From: Miscanthus floridulus
Lineage: Eukaryota; Streptophyta; Magnoliopsida; Poales; Poaceae
Length of the DNA: 64,000 bases
Direction of reading: 5' to 3'
Assembly (NCBI RefSeq): GCF_019320115.1
Contig: NC_089593.1
Coordinates: forward strand, 18,274,870-18,338,869
Part shown: positions 24,104 through 40,189 of the stretch, piece by piece
Position numbering within the stretch: the stretch's first letter is position 1
Layout: each line of letters begins with the position of its first letter
The notes under the pieces: model-generated
The model's database searches: none
What the model saw: only the letters and a program-made list of their open reading frames with translations
Told to the model about the DNA's origin: nothing
Made by a program: the position numbers and the translations under genes

Positions 24104-26531
24104 TGTGCATAGAAAACACTAAATAAAATAAATGTTTTCAATATTTGTGTAGAACTTTCCATGTTTAGTTTAAGTTTTGGCAAATTTAGATAAAGAAAAA
24201 GGTGGGTTTTCAAATTTTGTAAATTAATTTGACAGGCTTTTGTTTGATGTGATGTTTGCTTGTTGCTTGACTATGTGTTGTGAGTGTGGAGTTTTCAAAA
24301 CACTTTTACAAGATGATCATTTATCTCGAGCTTTTCTGGAAATCAGACTCCATGTTTTCCCAAGCTTAACCTTTTTGTTGGAGCTTCCCAAAAATCTTTC
24401 TTCTCCTCCAAATAATTTATTTGGGTTCATCAGGTTCCAATCTATCTCTGAGATTTTCATGCTTTTGTTAAAACTTCTTTTTACTCTATAATATACAATT
24501 CGTGCTCTCGGCCTATCATCATCGACTCGTCTCTCCCGTTTGGGCTCAAACCCACCGGCCACGGCCGCAGCCAGCCAGAGAACGTCCTCATCACGTAGAT
24601 ATCAGCTGTCAAACATCTCGTCCCAAATGGGACTCCACGGCAGCAGATTAGGGAGCCAAGTTGAACTCGATTTCGATCAGCACCACAAATTCTAAATAAA
24701 GAACATCCAGATCAAGGGTCAGCTTGCATATATATGGAATGCCAAAGGCCCTTGTCATCTCCCTTAGCTTGTTTTCTTTTCTTCTTTTCCGCAATAGAAC
24801 GAAGTGCCGCTCTGCCCTAACATAGTTTTCGCTGCTGCCGCCGCCTCTCGATCCTAGCTCCGTGCCGCCGTCGATCTGCGGTTGGAGTGTTCTCTGTCCA
24901 CGTGAAGCTCATCTCCAGCGCCGCTGGAAGATCCAGTCCGCGCGTCTATACCGTCATCTCGAGGAGGTCGTCGCCTGAGCAGCACTGCAACACCACATCC
25001 CGGGGGTCAATCCGCGCGTGCAGGATCGTGCCCCCAGGGCTTGCTGCCCACGCGTGAAAGCCGAGCCTGTATCTTCCGCAAGACCGGCCACCACTCGTGA
25101 GCTCTCGTGTCCGGCGTGCCGTCAACGCAACTTGCATGCCCCATGCATGCCTACGTCTACGTGTACATGAACAAGCCGAAATCCTCCTTCAGTCCACATG
25201 CGAGCAAGTAGTCATCGCCTGGGTCAGCAAACAGGATCTTTCCCTTAACCAAAATAATCACAAGGTTACTATTCTTTTTCCATGTATTCAATCTTCAGAA
25301 ACCATGTGCCCTAAATCATGCACAGAATACTCTACAGATGTCATCCCTCCATCATCATAGTTGTTCCTCTGAACTTGTCCGCTCGTCGATCCATGCATCT
25401 CCAACAAAACAAGCCGGCGGCCACAAGTCTTGACTCGCTCGCCTGCAAACCGAGCTATATCTGTGCTGTAATCTTGCAAGTCGTCGTTGCTCAGAACCAG
25501 CACCAACGTTGTTGCTTACATCACTAGCAAACTTCTAATGGCCGATTAATAAAAGGTCAGCATCACCTCATTGTCCATTATTTTAGTGATCCAATATTGT
25601 GCTGATGTCATGCCTTATCATTCATGCATAATAAATCATCATTCTCTATTTATTCCTCAGTCAAGAAATTGTACCTTTCATATACGGTCGTGGAGCTGCT
25701 CAGGCTGCCACTTAGTCTCTGTAGTTATATGTCTTCATCATTGCCGTTATCTTATTTCCATCATATCTTAATCACTTTAGCCCTGCTTTAATCTATTCTT
25801 TCTGTGTCGCGTCGGAATCGATGTAGTCTACTGTATGGCAACGAAGTTTAACACGCTCCATGTTTTCTAAATTTTTAGTTTAAATATTATTTTTACTAAT
25901 CTCTGTTCACACTGTTTTTGAAATTAAAAACAACATGGAGATTAACGATCATCTTTTTGTGCGCCACTGTTAACTTGATTAATAGCAACATAAATATGTT
26001 TTTAATTTTGCCCATGTCATATACAATTCAATTATATGCTCTCACATGTATGTTTATTTCTTTTGCAAAGTTAAAATTTAACTTGCTTAATCTATATGAC
26101 CATATTTATAAATAAAACATCATTAGTTTTAACTTGGATTTGAACTAAAATATAATTTAACCAATCTGAGTTATAACCTTCGTATGGTTTTATTTAATTA
26201 TAAGAAACCAAGCGCATAGTCTTTATTTCTCTTTTATAAATGAACCGTTCTTTGCAATGGGAGCTTTGTTTTTGGCGTTTCTTACGTTCTCGTGATCATT
26301 GCAATGAGCCCTGTTTTAGCACGGTTGTTTATAAAACTTTACTATGATTGGTGTAATGTGCTTAGCTATCTTTGCTTCGTCTATTTTGTATGTTTCTTTG
26401 TGCTTGGTGTTTGCTATGAGTAGAAGAGAACCGTACATAAGCGTTAAAGGCAAGAAGCTGCAGAAGAGAGGATTGAAGAATTTCTATAAGCGGTTGCCTC
26501 GAGTGCAAATGCAAGTATAGCATGGGACCAT
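24104..26531 (+). mobile_element. LTR-A copy 3, middle part
   Basis: LTR sequence between the two CACTA insertions. It includes a GC-rich block (about 24520-25100) in the position seen in copies 1 and 2, and the shared tail GCAAGTATAGCATGGGACCAT just before the CACTA. I see no host gene in it. Confidence 0.65.
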
Positions 26532-26569
26532 CACTAGTAGAGAACAAACCTTTGATCCAAGGGCCAAAC

Positions 26570-26870
26570 CAGGCTCTAGTCCCGGGAAATATTGCGCCCG
26601 AGACTAGAGAGACCTTTAGTCCCGGTTGGTGGCTCCAACCGGGACTAAAGGTCCCTGCCCAACGGCTCCTGCGCCAGGCCGTTGTGGCAGGGGACCTTTA
26701 GTCCCGGTTGGAGTCACCAACCAGGACTAAAGGTCGACCTTTACTCCCGGTTGGTGGCTCCAACCGGGAGTAAAGCTCTTGTCCCGGCTAGTGGCGTGGC
26801 CCAGGACTGGAAAGTGACCTTTAGCCCCGGTTGGATCCACCAACCGGGACTAAAGGTCCCCCCTATAAAT
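26570..26870. repeat. Left subterminal repeat array of the CACTA element
   Basis: Multiple copies of ACCTTTAGTCCCGGTTGG and its complement occur, mostly as short hairpins around GGTGGCTCC or GGAGTCACC. In characterised CACTA elements such arrays bind the TNPA-type protein. Confidence 0.85.
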
Positions 26871-26878
26871 CCTGTTGG
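26866..26878 (+). promoter_or_regulatory. TATA box of the first CACTA transcription unit
   Basis: CCCCTATAAATCC directly follows the subterminal array and precedes a C-rich leader. The arrangement is repeated at the internal array near 31990. Confidence 0.55.
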
Positions 26879-27314
26879 CCGTCTTCTTCCTCCCCGAGCC
26901 CGCCCAAGAGCTTCAGTTCAAATTTAAACAGTGTTCTTGCTCTTTCTCCATCCATTCTTCGATTCCTCCATCGATTTCTTTGATTCCTCCATCGATTCTT
27001 CAGTTCTAAAGGTTACCAACTTCATACTCTCATGTTTCACCATTGTCTTATCTCATTTTGTTCACTATATATATATGGTTCTTTATTGTGGTTTTTTTAT
27101 TTGTAAGCAATTTGAGCTCAAAATCACTTCAAGCTTGCATATTTACATGAAGGAAGGTTAAAGTAGCTATTAAAAACTAGTATTCACCGTTCATTTGTAG
27201 CATGCATAGCACACTTCATTGTTTAGAGATATAGAGAATTTTAGAGTTTTTTTAATTTTATTTGTTTATAAAATGAGAAATTTATAGTGTATTAAAAATG
27301 AGTATAGAGAGTAG

Positions 27315-27661
27315 ATGGCAACTGCTTTTGGGTCCTCGGCCTCTCATGGGTTTCCAAAGCGACTTAGGCCGGGCCTCCCACTCATTGCATACGGCAAGTG
27401 TTGTGATGAGATGAAGATTGTGATGGAGTACCGAGTGAAGAAGGAGGGTCCCAACAAGGGTCGCATTTTCTACAAGTGTCCGGATTGCAATGTGAGTTAT
27501 TTTATCGTATTTAATGACTATAGTTAGTTTATACCTATTTTCATGATGGTTGTGATTAAAGTTCTAATTTTTTGTTTTAATTTCAGTGGGATGGCACTGG
27601 ATGTTCAGGCTTCTACTGGGAGGAAGAGTATGTTGAACTCGTGCAAAAATATCTTGCATAA
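27315..27661 (+). CDS. GRF-type zinc-finger protein, 83 aa, one intron
   Basis: Two exons, 27315-27491 and 27587-27661, are separated by a GTGAGT...TTTCAG intron. The start MATAFGSSASHGFPKR was chosen as the only ATG in frame near the exon start. GPNKGRIFYKCPDCN in exon 1 and WDGTGCSGFYWEEEY in exon 2 give the N-x-G-R-x-F-Y-x-C...G-C-x-G-F-x-W pattern of the zf-GRF domain, a small nucleic-acid-binding finger seen in DNA-processing proteins. The ORF is intact and lies between the left CACTA end and the transposase, so it is element cargo or a regular third gene of this family. Its role in transposition is unknown. Splicing is inferred from the signals and domain continuity. Confidence 0.75.
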
Positions 27662-27934
27662 TAGGCAGATATGGTGGCTAATGAGGCAGTGATCCAGCCG
27701 AAGAAGCCCAAAGATATTGAACAAACAGGGGATCTATTTGTTTTAGTTGGGATTGGTTGCGAAATCCTTTGCTGCTGAAGTGTATTTTAGCTTTAGTGTT
27801 TTTAGTGGTAGTTGGGATTGTCTACATTGTAGCGAGGCTTTCTTAAATTTATAGCTTTTGTGGTGGTATGCAAGTTGTATAATTAACTAATTATGTTCTA
27901 GGTTTTAATACAGTATTTATGTCATGTAATGTAG

Positions 27935-30900
27935 ATGAGTTGGCATTGGATGTACAATGCTGATCGTCACTCCCAAGAGTTCATGGAGCGTGCATTCTTT
28001 GTTACGTGTGGCCGAGGCAAACAAACGCGATGGTTTCATGTGCTGCCCATGTGCCGTATGTAAGAATACGATGGAATATGCTAACTCAAAGACTCTTCAT
28101 TCACACTTGTTCAAGTCAGGTTTCATGCCAAACTATATTTGTTGGACGAAGCATGGAGAAATCGGAGTTATAATGGAAGAAGGTGAAGAAGAACAATGGG
28201 GCGATGATGACATTTTTGCTGAATATGGTGCCTTCAATGATACTGCTATGGGGGAAGCTGAAGAAGAGGTGGGGGCAAAGGAGAAGCCTGCTGAAGAAGA
28301 GGTGGGGGCAGAGGAGAAGCCCGCTGAAGAAGAGGTAGGGGTAGAGGAGGAGCCCGCTGACGATCTTGGTCAGGCCATTCGTGACGCACAAAGAGAATGC
28401 GAAAGTGAAAAGGAGAAGATCAAGTTCGACCTCATGCTAGAGGATCACAAGAAATTGCTATACCCAACTTGTGATGCGGGGCAGAAAAGTTAGGTACCAC
28501 ATTGGAATTGCTGCAATGGAAGGCAAAGAATGGTGTATCTGACAAGGGATTCGCGGAGTTACTAAAAATCCAAAAGAAGATGCTTCCGAAGGATAACGAA
28601 TTGCCCAGCACTACGTACAAAGCAAAACAGGTAGTCTGCCCTTTAGGATTAGAAATCCAGAAGATACATGCATGTCCTAATGACTGCATCCTCTACCGTG
28701 GCACAGAGTACGAGAAGTTGGATGCATGCCCTATATGTCATGCGTCGTGGTATAAGATTAGGCGAGATGACCCTGGTGATGTTGAGGGTGAACGTCCCAA
28801 GAAGAAAATCCCTGCCAAGGTTATGTGGTATGCTCCTATAATACCATGCTTGAAACGTCTTTTTAGAAACAGAGACCATGCAAAGTTGTTGCGATGGCAC
28901 AAAGAAGACCGTAAGGTAGACAATATGTTGAGACACCTTGCTGATGGGTCCTAGTGGAGAGCAATCGATAGAGAATTCCCCGAGTTTGCAAGTGATGCAA
29001 GAAACTTAAGGTTTGCTTTAAGTACGGATGGTATGAATCCTTTCGGAGAGCAGAGCAGTAGTCACCGCACTTGGCCTGTTACTCTATGTATCTACAACCT
29101 TCCTCCCTGGTTATGCATGAAGCATAAGTTTATTATGATGCCGGTGCTCATCCAAGGCCCAAAGCAACCTGGCAACAACATCGATGTGTACCTGAGGCCG
29201 CTAGTTGAAGAACTTCTACTTTTATGGAACAAGCCAGGTGTACGCGTGTGGGATGAGCACAAGCAGGAGCACTTTGACCTGCGAGCATTGTTGTTCGTAA
29301 CAATCAATGATTGGCCAGCTCTAAGTAATCTTTCAGGACAATCAAACAAGGGATATAATGTATGCACGCACTGTTTCGGTGACATGAAAGGTATATTCTT
29401 GAAAAAGTGTCGCAAGGTCGTGTACCTTGGGCATCGACGATTTCTTCCTACAAATCACCCCGTAAGAAAGAAAGGCAAGCATTTTAAAGGTAAGGCAGAC
29501 CACCAGACCAAGCCTCGCAACCGAACTGGTGAGGACATCCTCAATATGGTCAATGATGTGAAAGTAATATTTGGAAAGGGACCTAGCAGCCAACCTGTTT
29601 CGAAGGACGCCAACGATCACGCACCCATGTGGAAGAAGAAGTCCATATTTTGGGAGCTACCCAATTGGCAAGTCCTAGAGGTCCGCAGCGCGATCGACGT
29701 GATGCACCTGACGAAGAATCTTTGTGTGAACCTGCTAGGCTTCATGGGCGTGTATGGGAAGCCTAAGGACACAATTGAAGCATGACAGGACCTACGGTGT
29801 TTGAAAGAACGAGACAACCTGCATCCAGAGAAGACAGATGATAGACGCCAGTACTTAAGTCCCGCCAGCTACACTCTTAGCAAAGAAGAGAAGGACAACT
29901 TGTTTGAATGCCTAGATAGCATTAAGGTACCGTCTGGATTCTCCTCGAATATAAAGGGTATAATAAATATGCTAGAGAAGAAATTTGGACACTTAAAGTC
30001 CCATGACTGCCATGTGCTCATGACTCAATTGCTTCCAGTTGCATTAAGAGGAATTCTACCACCAAATGTACGTCTAGCCACCATGAAGCTATGTGCATTC
30101 CTCAATGCAATTTCTCAGAAGGCAATCGATCCAATGGATCTAGCGAAACTACAGAATGATGTGGTTCAATGTCTTGTCAGCTTTGAGTTGGTGTTCCCTC
30201 CTTCCTTCTTTGATATCATGACACACCTCCTAGTTCATCTGGTCAGGGAGATTACTATTCTTGGTCCTGTGTTCCTACACAACATGTTCCCCTCTGAGAG
30301 GTTTATGGGAATCCTGAAGAAATATGTTCACAACCGTGCTCGACCAGAAGGAAGCATCACCAAGGGCTACGGAACAGAGGAGATCATTGAGTTCTATGTT
30401 GACTCCATTCCCGATATTAACCCGATTGGTGTTCCTGAATCGCGACACGAGGGGAGACTAAGTGGAAAGGGGACACTAGGGAAGAAAACATATATTGGTA
30501 AGGGTGATGATTATTTCAATAAAGCACACTATACAGTTCTACAAAACTCCTCCTTGGTAGATCCATATATCGAGACACACAAGAACCTCCTCCGATCTCA
30601 GTTCTCAGGGAAGTCTGAAGCATGGATTACGCGTCAGCACATAGAAACTTTCAGCGACTGGTTGCGAAAAGAATGTCAGGGTGATGAGAGTATTGATGAG
30701 GAGCTGTATTTGTTGGCTAGGTAGCCATCGTGGCATATCCTCATATACAAAGGGTACGAGATAAATGGGAATATATTTTACACAGTAGCACAAGATAAAA
30801 GGAGCACCAACCAGAACAGTGGTGTCCGCATAGATGCCACCGACCCTAGTGGGAACAAGCAAACATACTATGGCTGCATAGAGGAGATATGGGAACTAGA

Positions 30901-31348
30901 CTATGCATCTCATTTTAAGGTACCTTTGTTCAAGTGCCAATGGGTAAAGACGACTGGAGGCGGCGTAGCAGTCGACAACCAGTATGGAATGACAATAGTG
31001 GACCTCAACAATATTGGGTACAAAGGCGAACCGTTTGTCCTTGCGAAGGATGTGACTCAGGTGTTCTATGTCAAGGACATGTCTACAAAACCGAAGAGAG
31101 GGAAAAACGACAACCACCCAATCAATGATGAGCCAAAGCGCCACATAGTTCTTTTAGGAAAAAGAAACATCGTTGGAATCGAAGACAAGTCAGACATGTT
31201 AGAAGATTATGAAAAGGATGACCGAATTTCACCCTTCATAGTGAACAAAGACCCTAGCATCCAGCTAAACGATGAGGACACTCTATGGTTACGGCGCGAT
31301 CATAACCAAGGGACATACATCAAGAAGTTCATTACTATGCCCGCTTGA
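27935..31348 (+). pseudogene. CACTA transposase (TNPD/tnp2 type), broken
   Basis: It is the DDE-type transposase that would cut and join the element ends. From MSWHWMYNADRHSQEFMER it shows the transposase-associated domain (FMCCPCAVCKN), an acidic linker with EEEVGAEEKPA repeats, KLGTTLELLQWKAKNGVSD, then the tnp2 core (STDGMNPFG near 29020; AIDVMHLTKNLCVNLLG near 29695). DUF4218-like FGHLKSHDCHVLMTQLLPV and MGILKKYVHNRARPEGSI follow, then DUF4216-like VDNQYGMTIVDLNNIGYKG. The length is about 1138 codons, normal for the family. Damage: compensating frameshifts near 27992 and 28490 and in-frame stops at 28952 (TAG), 29783 (TGA) and 30722 (TAG). It is not functional as it stands. Confidence 0.9.
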
Positions 31349-31854
31349 TATATATATTGATGTTCAATAGTGTGTATTAGAGATATTATGTAATAATTGT
31401 GAATTTATGTTTGATGTTGAATTATGTCACATTGAAATGATGTGAAAATAAATTTATGTTTGATGCTGGGATTATGTCATGTTGAAATGATGTGAAAACA
31501 AATTTATGTTTGATGGTGGGATTATGTCACGTTCAAATGATATGAAAACAAATTTCCAGTTGAAACACAAGAGTTTTTCTGAATTTAATTAAACACTATA
31601 TTTTTGCATTATCAAAATAGTAATTTAAACACTATATTGTGTTTTAAAACTTGTTAAAAAATTAAAACTTTAGGTCACATAATTTTCCTGTGTGCAATAA
31701 AGCAAAATAGAATCTATATTTTTTAAAAATATTTTTATGTCTTTTATTTAATTTTCTGTGCAATTAACTATCCTTTTATCATTTGTGTAAAAAGAAATAT
31801 ATTAAAATCCTAATGAATTGACGGGCAGCGAAACTGCAGTTTGGCTGCCCACCA
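31349..31854 (+). other. AT-rich spacer after the transposase
   Basis: It contains three imperfect copies of an about 60-bp unit around AATTTATGTTTGATG and GATTATGTCA (31385-31560). It is probably the 3' UTR of the transposase unit. Confidence 0.5.
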
Positions 31855-31985
31855 AAAACCTTTAGTCTCGGGCGCCACCACCAACCGGGACTAAAGGTTA
31901 CCTTTAGTCCCAGGCGCCACCACCAGCTGGGACTAAAGGTGTGACCTTTAGTCCCGGGCATTAACAGGGCACGGCACTAAAGGTC
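31855..31985. repeat. Internal copy of the CACTA subterminal array
   Basis: ACCTTTAGTC(T/C)C(A/G)GGCGCCACCACC and GGGACTAAAGGT motifs occur in both orientations, about 5 kb from either end of the element and directly upstream of the second gene. A TATA-like CTTATATAGCC follows at about 31990-32000. Confidence 0.75.
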
Positions 31986-31987
31986 CT

Positions 31988-32001
31988 CTCCCTTATATAG
32001 C
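31988..32001 (+). promoter_or_regulatory. TATA box of the second CACTA transcription unit
   Basis: CCCTTATATAGCC follows the internal array and precedes a C-rich leader (TGCCTCGGCCCC), the same order as at the left end of the element. Confidence 0.5.
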
Positions 32002-32592
32002 CTCTGCGCCTGCCTCGGCCCCTCTTCTTCCTCCTCCCCACTGCCGAGCAAAGCCCTAACAGACTCACCGCCGCTCGTCCTATCCGCCGCCGACACCACA
32101 CCTCGCGAGCGCCCGCACGCACACCGGTGCCCCACTGCCCTGACGTCGCACACCCTGAGTAAGCGCGCTCGCCAACGCGCTGCCCCCCGACCACCCCGGC
32201 CCAGCGCCCCGACGCCCCACCGCCCTGACGCTCGGCCCCGATGCCACACTATGGCCCGGCCTGACGCCACGCCGCCCCTGACGACGTGCCATGCCGCTGA
32301 CGCCGCCCCTGACGCCCGACGCCATGCCACCCCTGATGCCACGCCACCCCTAGCGCCCGACGCCACACCGCCACTGACGCCGCACGCGCGGCCCTGACGA
32401 CTCCACCCCGGCCCAGCAGGCCACGACGCTCGCACCGCCACCGACGCCACTCGGCCCAACCACCAACACCGCCCTCGTCATCCCCGCCTCTGGACGCCCA
32501 TCACCGCCGACCCCTACGTATGTCGATCGTCACCGCTGACCCCTACGTACGACAATATGTGTTTGTTTGTGATATATGCAGAGGAATGCCTC
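32002..32592 (+). other. GC-rich leader of the second CACTA gene
   Basis: It is made of loose GACGCC/CGCCCCTGACGCC repeats. The long ORFs on both strands here arise from this composition and match no family. Confidence 0.5.
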
Positions 32593-32813
32593 GTTGTGTT
32601 GTATGCGAAGCAACGCCGTCGTTGTGTTGTATGCGGAGCAACGCTGCTTCATTGTGTTGTATGCGGAGCAACGCCGCCTCGTTGTGTTGTATGCGGAGCA
32701 ACGCCGCCTCATTGTGTTGTATGCAGAGCAACGTCGCCCCGTTGTTGTATATGCGGAGCAACGCCGCCCCGTTGTTGTATATGCGGAGCAACACCGCCCT
32801 GTTGTTGTATACC
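32593..32813 (+). repeat. 30-bp minisatellite, about 7 copies
   Basis: The unit GTTGTGTTGTATGCGGAGCA plus ACGCCGCCTC repeats head to tail. The last units are changed to GTTGTTGTATATGCGG. The ORFs in all frames here are just the repeat. Confidence 0.9.
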
Positions 32814-33034
32814 CTAGCGAGAATGACGATTCGCCCTAGCGAGAATGACGAATTCGCCCTAGCGAGAACGACGATTCGCCCTAGAGAGAACCATGATTCG
32901 CCCTAGCGAGAACGATGAATTCGCCCTAGCGAGAATGATGAATTCGCCCTGTCGTTCTCCCTATCGTTCTCGCTAGAGCGAATCGTCGTTCTCGCTAGGG
33001 CGAATTCGTCGTTCTCGCTAGGGCAAATTCGTCG
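32814..33034. repeat. Foldback of CCTAGCGAGAA(T/C)GACGA repeats
   Basis: Six direct units of CCCTAGCGAGAAYGAYGAATTCG on the left turn into inverted units (TCGTTCTCGCTAGGGCGAATT) after about 32955. The whole segment can fold on itself. Confidence 0.85.
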
Positions 33035-33455
33035 TTTATATGACTTGTTTACATATATGACTTGTCTATATATGACTTGTTTATATGACTTGTTTACATA
33101 TATGACTTGTTTACATATATGACTTGTTGACATATATGATTGTTGACATATATGAATTGTTTATATATATGACTTGTTTATATGACTTGTTTATATATGT
33201 GACTTAGATTTATTTTGTATATGACTTATTGTACATATATGACTTGTTTACATATATGAATTATTTATATATATGACTTGTTTATATGACTTGTTTATAT
33301 ATGTGACTTAGATTTATTTTGTTTATGACTTATTGTACATATATGACTTGTTTACATATATGACTTGTTTATATATATGTGACTTAGATAAATTTGTATA
33401 TGACTTATTGTATATATATGACTTGTTTATATATGTGACTTAAATTTTGTTAAAT
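33035..33455 (+). repeat. AT-rich tandem repeat (TATATGACTTGTTTA)
   Basis: About 25 imperfect copies of ATATATGACTTGTTTAYATA, with some higher-order units containing GTGACTTAGATTTATTTTG. Confidence 0.85.
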
Positions 33456-33464
33456 TTGTTAGAT

Positions 33465-37595
<4,131 letters not shown>

Positions 37596-37645
37596 CTAAG
37601 GACATAAACAATTCATATATCAAACCTTTGTATATATATATATAT

Positions 37646-38245
37646 CCACGAAAAAATAGCGCGCTATTTCGACGCTATAGCGGCCCACAGGAATTGGCGC
37701 GACGCAATTGCTCATTTTTGCGCTATGCGCGCTATTGCCGCTATTGCGCGCTAAAGCACCGCTAAGTGCGTTTAGCGCCATAGCACCACTAACCAGCCGT
37801 TATTGTTGTGGATGTGGAATGCAAAGTGTGTACTTCATGAGTTTACGGCTTTATGCATTTAAACTTTAAAGTTTAATCCCTTTATGATTGTTTGGCTTTC
37901 CATGTATTAACCTCATGTGGTTATGTAGCCTGTTTGGCTATCTGCTACTTTGCTCTTATGATTATTATGGTGGATGTTATCAGTTATCACTTATGACTTA
38001 TAAGTTATGAGTTATTAGATTGAGATATTGAGTGATTGACATATTTTTATGTTTTCTAGAATTGTAAACAAATAGCGCGCTACAGCGTGCAAATAGCAGC
38101 GCTATAGCGTGAGCAGTCAGTTGACGCTACTGCATTTAGCTGTCGCTATAGCGGAGACATAGCGCCGCTATAGCATTCTCTATAGCGCCAATAGCGCCCA
38201 GGACAGCCTCACGCTAAAATTGATAGCTCGCGATTTAAAACGTAG
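37646..38245. mobile_element. GCGCTATAGC-rich MITE, about 600 bp
   Basis: The left end CCACGAAAAAATAGCGCGCT is the inverse of the right end (complement CTACGTTTTAAATCGCGAGCT). Many copies of GCGCTATAGCG and TAGCGC lie in the outer 170 bp of each side, while the centre is ordinary AT-rich DNA. The flanks are TATATA, so the duplication cannot be resolved. It is inserted in the 3' part of the CACTA element. Confidence 0.7.
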
Positions 38246-38499
38246 ATATATATGTATGCACATATTATATGCACATAAAATAACGTGTGTATATATATAT
38301 GATCATCATATATATATGCATGTACGCGTATATTCGTTTATTATTTATGTACAAAGTTCGAACGAAAACTTACGCGTGCGAAGTACACATATATATTACT
38401 ATTAGCAGCGTATTCGAAAATGTATTTTAATATCAAAACTAATCATTAAATGAAAAAAGAAACCAAAAATAAAAACCAGAAAAAGGAAAAAAAGAGGGA

Positions 38500-38715
38500 C
38501 ATTTAGTCCCGGTTGGTAACACCAACCGGGACTCAATGTCCTGCCCCGTGGCGGTCCCTGACCAGGCCTGGAGGCCCCCTTTACTCCTGGTTGGTGTTTC
38601 CAACCGGGACTAAAGGTCCCCCTTTAATCTCGAACGTCAAGCCAGTACTAAAGGAGGGTACCTTTAGTCCCAGATTGATGCTCCCGGTTGGGAAACCGGG
38701 ACTAAAGGGGTTTCC
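38500..38715. repeat. Right subterminal repeat array of the CACTA element
   Basis: TTTAGTCCCGGTTGGTAAC and its inverse copies recur up to the right terminus. Confidence 0.85.
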
Positions 38716-38751
38716 TAACCAGGAGCAAAAAGCCTTGCTGCACCAGTGCAT

Positions 38752-39974
38752 CATTGTTTTCCTAATAACCCTTAATGCAATTTAATTAATGTGCATGTGT
38801 CTTGATTATCACTAAGGATTTCCTAGCTTTGTACTCGTACCTTGACACCTATGGGATTATTGCATTGGGTAGTGATGCTAGTGCTCAATTAAAGACCATG
38901 ATATTGTAACTTGGTTAGTTAATGGATTATGCACTAAACATTAAAAGATGATTTTTAGCAATAGAAAACTAAGGGGGCTAGGGCATAGTTTTTGTGATGC
39001 TCTAAATTTCTCTCCTTAAGGATTTATCTATAAGCGATCATCCTGGACTTACAGCACAACCGTGATGGCTACATGGCTCTGGCTTTAGTTCAGTATAAAG
39101 ATCTTTTCTAGCTTTTTAGTGGTTACCTGAAAGGGCGCAAAAGGGGATTGCCAAGCTAAGTATAGTGTGGCCTCTATCCCTATGTGTATAGCCTACGCGA
39201 AATATGTCATTCGAAAGGGGGCTCTATATCCCCTTACCAATTGGAAACCTAGCGGCCCTAACTTGTCAGACAAACTTCTAAAAGACTTTATAGTGAACCC
39301 TGCCGACCTTCCTTGCTAGTGGGTCAAGAGGCTCGCGACCTCGGGCAAAAGGGTAAATCACGACTCACGGTGAAAGTGTACAACCTCTGTAGAGTGTAAA
39401 ACTGGTATATCAGTCATGCTCACGGTCATGAGCGGCCTTGGACTCTTATAGAATAGATGATCATTAATGACAATTATGTTTATGCTATTCATTATTTATG
39501 TTTACGTGATCATGTGTTTATATGGGTTTATGATAAATTTGTTGCTACTTAATTGCTTAAAATTATGACTCACTAAAGCTAATCCAGTAAACCAGTGTCA
39601 ACCTTTTAAGCCTCATGAACCCCATGTTATATTTGCTGAGTACGACATGTGCTCACCCTTGCTATTTCCTCCACACCCCAGTCTCTAGTAGAAGCTACTC
39701 GAAGATTTAAGAAGACATGGAGAAGTTCCTAGAAGATTAACGGAAGTGCTAGACGTATGTTACTTCAGTCAGCCGTCCCTGTGAAGAATGAAGAATAAAG
39801 AGAAGATTAATATTCGTTCCGCTATACTCCGATTAGATGTAAGTGTTGATATTTATATATGTACGTTACTAATAACATTGTTTCTGATACTTTTCACATG
39901 CTGTTGTTGTATATGTGGACTTCCTAGGCACACATATGACGAATCTAGTTTTGTCTTTAAAACTGTGTGTTACA
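38752..39974 (+). mobile_element. LTR-A copy 3, right part
   Basis: It resumes at CATTGTTTTCCTAATAACCC, exactly where the CACTA target site splits the LTR, and runs to TTACA followed by CATGG. Confidence 0.85.
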
Positions 39975-40189
39975 CATGGCAACAACTCATACAATAGCAT
40001 ATATAATAGGGATTCATAGTATAAAGTTTTAGCTTATGAGGTGATTATTTCACCTTCCTCTTTTTTACTTCACATCACAAAATCTTCTATTGCATTACAT
40101 GAGACATGTAACAATTTATTTGCACTTATTTATATATCGTCAGTCCGGCACACGTGCATATATGCTGATGGATTCTACTCGATGTTCTA

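Noticed and set aside
32593..32813. CRISPR-like array
   Set aside because: The repeats are contiguous with no unique spacers, and the DNA is a plant genome.
32557..32906. Cys-rich ORFs reading CVVCGATPP repeats
   Set aside because: They are translations of a 30-bp minisatellite, open in several frames on both strands.
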